From Nevskia sp. (GTDB lineage: Bacteria; Pseudomonadota; Gammaproteobacteria; Nevskiales; Nevskiaceae), in assembly GCF_021732705.1 (NCBI RefSeq), contig NZ_JAKFUM010000001.1, forward strand, positions 48,126 through 112,125: 64,000 bases of DNA, in the 5' to 3' direction. Below the pieces are notes generated by a model, which was not told the origin of the DNA, searched no databases, and saw nothing but the letters and a program-made list of their open reading frames with translations. Below are positions 8,128-15,349 of the stretch, one piece after another (the stretch's first letter is position 1; each line of letters begins with the position of its first letter). Both the position numbers and the translations under genes were made by a program.

Positions 8128-8154
8128 AAAAAACGCCGCTTCAGGCGAGCGGCG
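8128..8154 (-). terminator. Terminator of small RNA B
   Basis: On the minus strand a 7-bp GC stem (8134-8140 with 8148-8154) and 7-base loop is followed by six T residues (8128-8133). Confidence 0.85.
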
Positions 8155-8233
8155 CAATGATGGTTGGAGTCGGTGCCGGAGGGATGTTCCGGTCGTTCTG
8201 CACGAGGCTACCCAGGGGATAGGTTGGCTTCGT
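8128..8233 (-). ncRNA. Probable small RNA B (about 106 nt, C-rich motifs)
   Basis: A free-standing transcription unit without an open frame. A -35 TTGACC (8264-8269), 18-base spacer and -10 TATAAC (8240-8245) predict a start near 8233. A 7-bp stem cgccgct/agcggcg with a T run (8128-8154) ends it. The RNA carries cuauccccuggguag and the stem-loop ccgg-aacaucccu-ccgg, which expose C-rich segments. ACAUCCC is shared with small RNA A just upstream. Such loops resemble those of C-rich-loop sRNAs that pair with ribosome-binding sites (for example Xanthomonas sX13); family membership is inferred, not shown. Confidence 0.6.
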
Positions 8234-8239
8234 GACAGC

Positions 8240-8269
8240 GTTATAGATTTCGCCGATTGCTCAGGTCAA
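8240..8269 (-). promoter_or_regulatory. Sigma-70 promoter of small RNA B
   Basis: TTGACC-N18-TATAAC on the minus strand. No coding gene follows before the terminator. Confidence 0.65.
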
Positions 8270-8358
8270 GAGCGCCGTGGCCGTTCGCGGCCGGCTGCGT
8301 TGGCTCGTGGCCGGCGAGGGCAGGTTGTGATCGAACGCGCGATCAAAGCGTTTCGGTC

Positions 8359-8386
8359 AAAAAAAATGCCGCCTGAGCAGGCGGCA
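8359..8386 (-). terminator. Terminator of small RNA A
   Basis: An 8-bp stem TGCCGCCT/AGGCGGCA with loop GAGC-complement (8367-8386) is followed by eight T residues on the minus strand (8359-8366). Confidence 0.9.
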
Positions 8387-8483
8387 AGGAATACATCATC
8401 GGAGACACACGCCGGATTCGGGGGAAATCCGGCCAATCAGTACGGCGCCGCGATTGAAAGCTTGGGGATGTGCGTCGCGTCGT
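8359..8483 (-). ncRNA. Probable small RNA A (about 125 nt, C-rich hairpin loop)
   Basis: It starts near 8483 from a strong promoter and ends at a strong terminator, with no open frame between. The central hairpin has an 8-bp perfect stem gccggatt/aatccggc (8411-8418 with 8426-8433) and a seven-base loop ucccccg; upstream is the unpaired cacauccccaag. This C-rich layout, repeated in small RNA B, suggests paralogous regulators pairing with G-rich Shine-Dalgarno regions. The unit lies between lptG and small RNA B, all on the minus strand. Confidence 0.63.
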
Positions 8484-8489
8484 GTGATC

Positions 8490-8518
8490 TTTATAAAGAT
8501 CGTGTGATTATCCGTCAA
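8490..8518 (-). promoter_or_regulatory. Near-consensus promoter of small RNA A with palindromic -10 region
   Basis: TTGACG-N17-TATAAA on the minus strand. The -10 lies inside a perfect 14-bp palindrome atctttataaagat (8487-8500) flanked by direct repeats cgtgtg on both sides, which looks like an operator. Confidence 0.72.
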
Positions 8519-8660
8519 GCGAGTCGCGAAACCGGGACGACGAACGGTACAGTCGTTCATCGAAACGCGCACTGCCGCAGCAGGTTCGTCCGCGGTCTCG
8601 GCAGCGACGAAACAATGTGTATCTGACCCCGATTGTTGCCTCGGGCGAAGGGGAGATTGA

Positions 8661-9719
8661 TCAGCGCGAGGCGCGCAGACGCCAGACCGCGATGATTGCC
8701 AGCGTCGCGGTGGGCAGACCGGCCGCGAGCGGTGCCGGCCACTGGTACAGGTCGCCGACGCTGACCGAGACCTTGTTCAGCACGTAGAACACGATGCCGA
8801 CCATGACGCCGGCGAGCAGCCGCTGGCCGGCGCCGGCATCGCGCATCGTGCCGATCACGAACGGCACGGCGAACAGCATCATCACCATGATCGTCAGCGG
8901 CTCGACCAGCTTGCGCCACAGCCAGATCCGGTACTTGGTGGCGTCGAGCTTGTTGTCGTCGAGATAGCGCACGAGGTTGTACAGGCCGCGCACCGACAAC
9001 ACGTCGCCTTCGAGGATGAACAGCTTCAGCACGTTCGGCGTGATCGAACCGGTGATCTCGATCTGGTCCAGCGCGACGACCTTGGTGCCTTCGTCATGGA
9101 ATTCGGTGCGCTTGATGCCGGTCATCAGCCAGTGGTCGCCGACATAGCGGGCATCCTCGACCGTCGATACCTGCACCAGCCGCCCATCCGGCCCGGTGCG
9201 GAACACGGTGACATCCTTCGCGTGGTCTTCGGCGATCAGCTGGCGGATGCGCAGCACATTGTCGGCATCGCGCAGCCACAGCGAGCGGTCCAGCGCATTG
9301 CGCACGCCGCGGGCATCGTCGCGCAGCGCGTTGGCCAGCCGTTCGCCGCTCGGCCCGAGCCAGTCGCCGAGGACGTAGCCGAAGCCGCCGAGCAGCGCGC
9401 CAGCCACCAGCGTCGCGCCGCCGATCCGCAGCATCGACACGCCGGACGCGCGCATCGCCGTCAGTTCGCTGCTGCGCGCCAGCGCGCCGATGCCGAGCAG
9501 CGCGCCGAGCAGCGCCACGATCGGCATCAGGATGTACAGGCTCGACGGCACCATCAGCAGGCTGTACTCAAGCACCTGCAGCACGCCGTACTGACCCTTG
9601 CCGGTCTCGCCGATGTCGGAGATGAACACGACCAGCGTGTAGATCGTCACCAGCGCCAGCGCCACCAGCCCGGTCAGCGCCAGCACCGTGCCGATGATGT
9701 AGCGATCGAGCCGGTTCAT
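8661..9719 (-). CDS. lptG: LPS export ABC transporter permease LptG
   Basis: A 352-residue YjgP/YjgQ-family permease. With LptF and the LptB ATPase it extracts lipopolysaccharide from the inner membrane and passes it to LptC/LptA. Membrane helices occupy about residues 10-35, 55-80, 95-120 at the N-terminus and three more after residue 265; the periplasmic beta-jellyroll lies between. The family motif SSELTAMRASGVSM follows the second helix. The start ATG (MNRLDRYIIGTVL) overlaps the lptF stop as ATGA, which argues against the longer open frame. It is the last gene of lptFG; the first terminator downstream is that of small RNA A. Confidence 0.93.
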   Translation of the reverse strand: MNRLDRYIIGTVLALTGLVALALVTIYTLVVFISDIGETGKGQYGVLQVLEYSLLMVPSSLYILMPIVALLGALLGIGALARSSELTAMRASGVSMLRIGGATLVAGALLGGFGYVLGDWLGPSGERLANALRDDARGVRNALDRSLWLRDADNVLRIRQLIAEDHAKDVTVFRTGPDGRLVQVSTVEDARYVGDHWLMTGIKRTEFHDEGTKVVALDQIEITGSITPNVLKLFILEGDVLSVRGLYNLVRYLDDNKLDATKYRIWLWRKLVEPLTIMVMMLFAVPFVIGTMRDAGAGQRLLAGVMVGIVFYVLNKVSVSVGDLYQWPAPLAAGLPTATLAIIAVWRLRASR

Positions 9720-10789
9720 GCCACGCCCTGCTGGCGACGGCGGATCATCCACAGCGCCGCCGCGAGCACCAGCGCATGCGCCCACCACAGGCCGACGCCA
9801 GCCGGAATCTGGCCCTTGCCGATCCAGGCCTGACCGACGCCGAGCAGGTTGGCGTAGACCAGATAGACCAGGATCCCGAACACGATCTTGCTGTAGCGGC
9901 CCTGTCGCGGCTTCAGGTGCGACAGCGGCACCGCCAGCAGCGCCAGGATCAGCACCGACACCGGGGCGGCGATGCGGAAGTGCAGCTCGGCCTGATCCTG
10001 ACGGTCGGCGCTGCCCCAGAGATTCGATGTCGGTGTCAGCTTGCGCTGGTTGTTGACGTAGCTGAACGGCGGCGGGGACACCCGCAGGCTCAGGCTGCGG
10101 AACTGCACCTGATCGTAGTTCGACGTGCCCGGCGTGCCGAAGTAGCGATAGCCCTGATCGAGCGTGATCACGCGCTCGCCGGTCGCCGGATCGATCACCT
10201 GCGTGCCGTGGTCGGAGACGACGACACTGGCGCCGGTCGATTCCTCGATCTGCGCGAACACGCGGCCGAGCTGGCTGCCGTCAGCGCTGATCGAGTCGGT
10301 GTAGAACACCGCCCGACCGCCGGACACGGTCTTGAACTGGCCGGCCTCGAACGGCGTGAACTGGATCAGGCGCTTCGCGTCCTTGACCAGAAAATCGGCC
10401 TGCCTGCCGGCCCACGGGCCGATCGAGAAGCTCAGCGCCGCGGTCAGCGCGGTCAGCGCCACGGCCAGCCCGAGAAACGGCCGATACAGCCGGCCCAGGC
10501 CGGAGCCGCCGGCGGTCATAGCGGCGATCTCGTTGTCGCTGTAGAGCCGTCCCAGCGACAGCATGATGCCGAGCAGCAGCGACACCGGGATCAGGATCAC
10601 CAGATAGCGCAGGCTCGACAGCAGCGCGACGTTCAGCAGCAGCTCGCGCGGCAGCTCGCCCTTGGCGGCAACCCCGAGCACGCTCGCGAAACGGGTCGCG
10701 ATCATGATCGAAAGCAGGATGAAAGTGACCGCGGCCCACGACGCCAGCACCTCGCGCAGCAGGTAGCGATCCAGGATCTGTCGATTCAC
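9716..10789 (-). CDS. lptF: LPS export ABC transporter permease LptF
   Basis: A 357-residue YjgP/YjgQ-family permease, partner of LptG. The sequence opens MNRQILDRYLLREVLASW with helices at about 15-35, 55-80 and 100-120, a periplasmic domain containing EAGQFKTVSGGRAVFYTDS, and three C-terminal helices. SDNEIAAMTAGGSG is the coupling region expected to contact LptB. The start codon is GTG. It is divergent from pepA with 423 bases between, the same arrangement as in E. coli and Pseudomonas. Confidence 0.93.
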   Translation of the reverse strand: MNRQILDRYLLREVLASWAAVTFILLSIMIATRFASVLGVAAKGELPRELLLNVALLSSLRYLVILIPVSLLLGIMLSLGRLYSDNEIAAMTAGGSGLGRLYRPFLGLAVALTALTAALSFSIGPWAGRQADFLVKDAKRLIQFTPFEAGQFKTVSGGRAVFYTDSISADGSQLGRVFAQIEESTGASVVVSDHGTQVIDPATGERVITLDQGYRYFGTPGTSNYDQVQFRSLSLRVSPPPFSYVNNQRKLTPTSNLWGSADRQDQAELHFRIAAPVSVLILALLAVPLSHLKPRQGRYSKIVFGILVYLVYANLLGVGQAWIGKGQIPAGVGLWWAHALVLAAALWMIRRRQQGVA

Positions 10790-11212
10790 GGGCAGGGAGT
10801 GAGGTGGGTATTCCGGTTAATCGCCCGGCAGGTTCGGCCATCCGGCAGCCCCGCGCGTTGCAGGCCGTCAGTGTGAAGGATTCTGGCGAGCGCTTGCATT
10901 CGACGTTGACGGCACTGGCCACCGGCATTGGATGAAGGACGTCGTCCCTGGCCGCGGTGGGCCTGACTAGTTGTCAAGGAACTGAGTCACATTCGATCAC
11001 AGGCTAAAATGCTGGAAAGCTTTCAAGAATTCATTAGAATTCAGTGCTAGCAAGGCGTTTCGGCAAAAGCAGCGTATAAATCGAACTTGTCGGGCTTGAA
11101 CCCAGTGCCATCTGCACGGGATAACCGATAAAAGCTACCGGCGCACACCCGAATTTCCAGCCGTGAATCATGGCTTGCACCAGAATCGATCATCAAAGAC
11201 CTTAAAACCGAC
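10790..11212. other. Divergent lptF/pepA intergenic region
   Basis: 423 bases without a convincing gene. A possible pepA -10 TAAAAT is at 11005-11010 without a clear -35; upstream is a direct repeat TCACA-N5-TCACA (10987-11001). Nothing else was recognised. Confidence 0.5.
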
Positions 11213-12727
11213 ATGGAATATTTCGTAAAAAGCGGCAACCCGGAAAAGCAGCGTGTTGCCTGCGTCGTCGTCGGTGTTTTCGACCGCAGAAATCCTACCG
11301 AGGCGGCTGAAACCATCGACAAGGCCAGCGACGGCCTGGTCGGTAGCATCATGCGGCGCGGCGACATGGACGGCAAGCTCGGCCGATCGCTGATCCTGCA
11401 CAACGTTCCGGGCGTGTTCTGCGACCGCGTGCTGCTGATGGGGCTGGGCAAGGAACGCGATTTCGATGAAGCGGCTTTCCGCAAGGTCAATGCCGCGGCC
11501 GCGCGCGCGCTGCGCAATACCGGCGCCATCGACGCCGTCAGCTATCTGTCGCATCTGCCGGTCAAGGGCCGCGATTTCCAGTGGAACGTGCTGCAGGCGG
11601 CCCTGGCGACCGAAGCCGAGTTCTACCGCTTCGACGAGATGAAGGGCGAGAAGTCGCGCGAGGAAATCGTGCCGCCGAAGCTGGAGCGGCTGACCTTCGA
11701 CGTGCCGCGCCGCAGCGACCTGCCGGCCGGCGAGAAGGGCCTGCAGGAAGCGCAGGCGATCGCCAAGGGCGTGGCGCTGACCAAGCGTCTGGCCAACCTG
11801 CCGGGCAACATCTGCACGCCGACGTTCCTCGCCCAGTCGGCGATCGATCTCGGCAAGAAGTACGGTTTCACCACGAAGATTCTCGAAGAATCGGACATGG
11901 AAACGCTCGGCATGGGCGCGCTGCTGTCGGTGTCGAAGGGCAGCCGCCAGCCGGCCAAGCTGATCGTCATGGAATACCTGCGCGGCACGCCGGGCGAGGC
12001 GCCGATCGCTCTGGTCGGCAAGGGCCTGACCTTCGACGCCGGCGGCATCTCGATCAAGCCGGCCGCGAAGATGGACGAGATGAAGTTCGACATGTGCGGC
12101 GGCGCCAGCGTCATCGGCGCGTTCACCGCGATGGCCGAGCTGCAGTTGCCGATCAATGTCGTCGGCGTCATCGCCGCCAGCGAGAACCTCCCGGATGGCG
12201 CGGCCAGCAAGCCGGGCGACATCGTCACCAGCATGGCCGGCATCACCATCGAGGTGCTGAACACCGATGCCGAAGGCCGGCTGATCCTGTGCGACGCGCT
12301 GACCTACACCGAGCGCACCTACGAGCCGCGCCTGTGCATCGACATGGCGACCCTGACCGGCGCCTGCGTCGTCGCGCTCGGCTCGCATGCCTCGGGGCTG
12401 TTCTCGAACCAGTCCGGGCTGGCGCGGCAGCTGCTGGCGGCCGGCGAGCACATCGGCGATCGGGCGTGGGAACTGCCGATGTGGAACGAGTACGACGGCC
12501 AGATCAAGAGCGAATTCGCGGATATCGCGAACATCGCGACGGTTGGCGCGGGCGAGGCCGGGGCGATCATCGGCGCGATCTTCCTGCACCGGTTCACCAA
12601 GAAGATGAAGTGGGCGCATCTCGACATCGCCGGCACCGCCTGGCACGGCAAGACCGCCACCGGACGTCCGGTGCCGCTGCTGACGCAGTTCCTGATCAAT
12701 CAGGTGGCCAAGCGCGGCGACGACTGA
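11213..12727 (+). CDS. pepA: Leucyl aminopeptidase PepA (M17)
   Basis: A 504-residue cytosolic two-metal aminopeptidase that removes N-terminal leucine and similar residues. The N-terminal 170 residues form the macro-like domain; the catalytic domain has VGKGLTFDAGGISIKP (about 269-284, metal-binding Lys and Asp) and the signature NTDAEGRLIL (350-359). EIA-type residues follow in the C-terminal domain (GEAGAIIGAIFL). In E. coli PepA also binds DNA and helps Xer recombination at plasmid cer sites; xerD is 6 kb away here. Length and start agree with the family. Confidence 0.95.
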   Translation: MEYFVKSGNPEKQRVACVVVGVFDRRNPTEAAETIDKASDGLVGSIMRRGDMDGKLGRSLILHNVPGVFCDRVLLMGLGKERDFDEAAFRKVNAAAARALRNTGAIDAVSYLSHLPVKGRDFQWNVLQAALATEAEFYRFDEMKGEKSREEIVPPKLERLTFDVPRRSDLPAGEKGLQEAQAIAKGVALTKRLANLPGNICTPTFLAQSAIDLGKKYGFTTKILEESDMETLGMGALLSVSKGSRQPAKLIVMEYLRGTPGEAPIALVGKGLTFDAGGISIKPAAKMDEMKFDMCGGASVIGAFTAMAELQLPINVVGVIAASENLPDGAASKPGDIVTSMAGITIEVLNTDAEGRLILCDALTYTERTYEPRLCIDMATLTGACVVALGSHASGLFSNQSGLARQLLAAGEHIGDRAWELPMWNEYDGQIKSEFADIANIATVGAGEAGAIIGAIFLHRFTKKMKWAHLDIAGTAWHGKTATGRPVPLLTQFLINQVAKRGDD

Positions 12728-13069
12728 TCGCCGCGGTCTGCGGCCCCCTTCGCCGTCTGCGGCCACGCGCCGCCATTCGCCGCCCGTCGATGCACTCGCC
12801 GGGCGGCGAATCGTTTCCGGCGTTGCCACGCTGACGGCGCGCTGCGCCTCCCATTCCCGTCGCGACGGGCAGAGCGATGGATGTCCGACTGCGATCGTCA
12901 ACGACGCTCGACAGGCGGCGGCGCCCGGGCTGTCAATCGGCTTTGTCAAACCAGTGGCCGGAACAGCTACGACAGGGCAATATTCCGCCATTCGCACGCA
13001 TGGGTTGTCACTTTGCCGGTGACAACGTGCCGCTGCGGACCATTTTCCTGACTCCCGCTTCGTGATCCG
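12728..13069. other. Intergenic region between pepA and the GlxA-type regulator
   Basis: 342 bases without a supported gene. holC, often found after pepA, is absent. The only structured element is the inverted repeat at 13004-13026. Confidence 0.5.
13004..13026 (+). promoter_or_regulatory. Inverted repeat upstream of GlxA/AraC regulator
   Basis: A perfect 8-bp inverted repeat GTTGTCAC-N7-GTGACAAC lies 43 bases before the regulator start. It is a plausible autoregulatory operator. Confidence 0.4.
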
Positions 13070-14076
13070 ATGAAATCGCTCCGCATCGTCATTCTTGGCT
13101 TCGAAAACGCGCTGCCGTCCGGCATCAGCGGCTATGTCGACCTGTTCGTGCTCGCCGGCATGGCGTTCCGGCGCAGCCCGATGTCGGCGTCGCTGCCGTC
13201 GTTCGAGATCATTGTCGCGACCCCGAACGGCCAGCCGTTCAGTGACGGCCACGGCCGCAAGGTCAAGCCGGACAGGGCTTGCGAGGACATCGACCACGCC
13301 GACGCCGTGCTGATCGCCGGCTTCTTCCCGAACGAGCGCGCATGCCGCCGGACGACGAAGCTTTCGCCGGCGTGGCCGGCTGGCTGCGCGATCGCCATGC
13401 CGGTGGCGCGATGATCTGCGGCTCCTGCTGCGGGCCGTTCGTGATCGGTGTGGCCGGGCTGCTCGATGGCCGCCGCTGCACCACGACCTGGTGGCTGCAC
13501 GACGAGATGCGGCGCCGCTTCCCGCGGGCCGACGCCGCCTGGGGGGCCTCGATGATCGAGGATGGCCGCATCGTCACCGCCGGCGGCCCGCTGTCGTGGG
13601 CCGACCTGTCGCTGCACGTGATCCGCACGCTGGTCGGGCCGGATGCGGCCCGGCTGGCGGCCGATTTCGCGGTGATCGACACCACGCCGATGTCGCAGTC
13701 GGTCTACGTGCCGCCGGCCCACCTCGCGGCCAGCGATCCGTTCCTGGTCACCGCCGAGCAGGCCGTGCGCTCGGCGCGCGGGGCCTCGCTGAGCGCTGCC
13801 CAGCTGGCCAAGAAGCTGTCGACCTCCGAGCGCACCCTGCATCGGCGCCTGACCCGGGCGACCGGCGAGGCGCCGCGCGCGTTCATCGAGCGCATCCGCT
13901 TCGAGACGGCGCGCACCTTGCTCGACACGGCGCCGAACGCGATCAAGCAGATCGCGCTGGAATCCGGCTATCGCGATGAAGGCAGCTTCCGGCGCGCGTT
14001 CCGTCGACATGCCGGGATGACGCCAAGCGCGTACCGCGAATGGTCCAGCCAGCGCCGCGGCACGGCCAAGGCCTGA
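13070..14076 (+). pseudogene. GlxA-family AraC-type transcriptional regulator, interrupted by a frameshift
   Basis: Two consecutive frames encode one protein. The first (from ATG 13070) gives the start of a DJ-1/PfpI-like amidotransferase domain, MKSLRIVILGFENALPSGIS to ADAVLIAGFFPNERA. The second (from about 13342) continues MPPDDEAFAGVAGWLRD, with the nucleophile-elbow ICGSCCGPF, and ends in an AraC double helix-turn-helix (LSAAQLAKKLSTSERTLHRR; IKQIALESGYRDEGSFRRAF). Passing from one to the other needs a one-base loss at about 13330-13345. Either the gene is recently inactivated or the base is a sequence error. Intact members sense small ligands and regulate catabolic genes. The C-terminal half could still be translated from ATG 13342. 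Confidence 0.75.
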
Positions 14077-14097
14077 GCCGAGGCAAGGCCGGGCGCG

Positions 14098-15186
14098 ATG
14101 GCCGCGCTGCGCAAGATCGTCCATGTCGACATGGACGCGTTCTACGCTTCGGTCGAGCAGCGCGATGATCCGAGCCTGCGCGGCCGGCCGGTGGTGGTGG
14201 CCTGGAAGGGCGCGCGCTCCGTCGTCTGCGCCGCCTCGTACGAGGCACGGACCTTCGGCATCCGCTCGGCGATGCCGGCGCTGCGCGCCGAGCGCCTGTG
14301 TCCAGACGCCGTGTTCGTGCCTCCGGATTTCGTCCGCTACCGCGCGGTCTCGCGGGCCACGCGCGAGATCTTCGCCCGGCACACGGCGCTGATCGAGCCG
14401 CTGTCGCTCGACGAGGCCTATCTCGACGTCACCGAGAACCTCAGCGGCAGCCCGAGCGCGACGGCCGTGGCAAGCGCGATTCGCGACGCGATCCGCAACG
14501 AGCTGAACCTGACCGCGTCGGCCGGCATCGCACCGAACAAGTTCCTGGCCAAGATCGCGTCCGACTGGCGCAAGCCGGACGGCCAGTTCGTGGTCCGGCC
14601 GGAACAGGTCGATGCCTTCCTCGCGCCGCTGCCGGTCGCGAAGATTCCCGGCGTCGGCAAGGTCATGAACGGCAAGCTCGCGGAACTCGGTGTGGTCACC
14701 GTGGCCGACCTGCGGGCGCTGGAACTGCCGGCGCTCGAGGCACGCTTCGGCCGCTATGGCCGGCGCCTGTTCGAACTGGCGCGCGGCATCGACGATCATC
14801 CGGTGGTGCCCGACCGGCCGGTGATGTCGGTCTCCGCCGAAGACACGTTCCGCGACGACGTGCTGCTGGCCGATACCGAACCGATGATCCGCAGCCTCGC
14901 CGAAAAGACCTGGGCGGCGTCGATGAAGACGCCGCGCATCGCCCGCACCGTGGTGCTGAAGCTCAAGACCCGCGAGTTCCGCATCCTGACCCGCAGCCAC
15001 ACGCCGGCCCGGCCGCCGGCCAGCGTCGCGGAGCTGACCGAGATCGCGCTGAGCCTGCGCGATCGGGTGACGGACGACCCGGCGACGCGCTACCGGCTGG
15101 TCGGCGTCGGCCTGTCGAACTTCGACGAGTCCGCGTCCGGCGTTGCCAGCCCGGTACAGCCCGACCTGTTCGTCGGCGCGACCTGA
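14098..15186 (+). CDS. dinB: DNA polymerase IV (DinB, Y family)
   Basis: A 362-residue translesion polymerase. Catalytic acidic residues are Asp11 (HVDMDAFYASVEQ) and Asp105-Glu106 (SLDEAYLDVT). The steric-gate region is FYASVE, the helix-hairpin-helix follows at KIPGVGKVMNGKLAELG, and the little-finger domain fills the C-terminus, ending LFVGAT with a possible clamp-binding stretch (QPDLF). It copies past N2-dG and similar lesions without proofreading. No LexA box was recognised in the short gap before it. The neighbouring regulator lies 21 bases upstream. Confidence 0.94.
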   Translation: MAALRKIVHVDMDAFYASVEQRDDPSLRGRPVVVAWKGARSVVCAASYEARTFGIRSAMPALRAERLCPDAVFVPPDFVRYRAVSRATREIFARHTALIEPLSLDEAYLDVTENLSGSPSATAVASAIRDAIRNELNLTASAGIAPNKFLAKIASDWRKPDGQFVVRPEQVDAFLAPLPVAKIPGVGKVMNGKLAELGVVTVADLRALELPALEARFGRYGRRLFELARGIDDHPVVPDRPVMSVSAEDTFRDDVLLADTEPMIRSLAEKTWAASMKTPRIARTVVLKLKTREFRILTRSHTPARPPASVAELTEIALSLRDRVTDDPATRYRLVGVGLSNFDESASGVASPVQPDLFVGAT

Positions 15187-15349
15187 CAGTCGACACGCTG
15201 CCGCCGGAACGGCCGCGAATTCGGCGGCGGGGCCGCAGCAAAAGCATCAATCCTGCGGTCATACTGCGGGCTGACCCCTGTCGCGACGCCCCGCCTGCCG
15301 ATGCCGGCGCGCGGCATTGCCATCGCCTATCGAATCTCATCCGCCGCCC

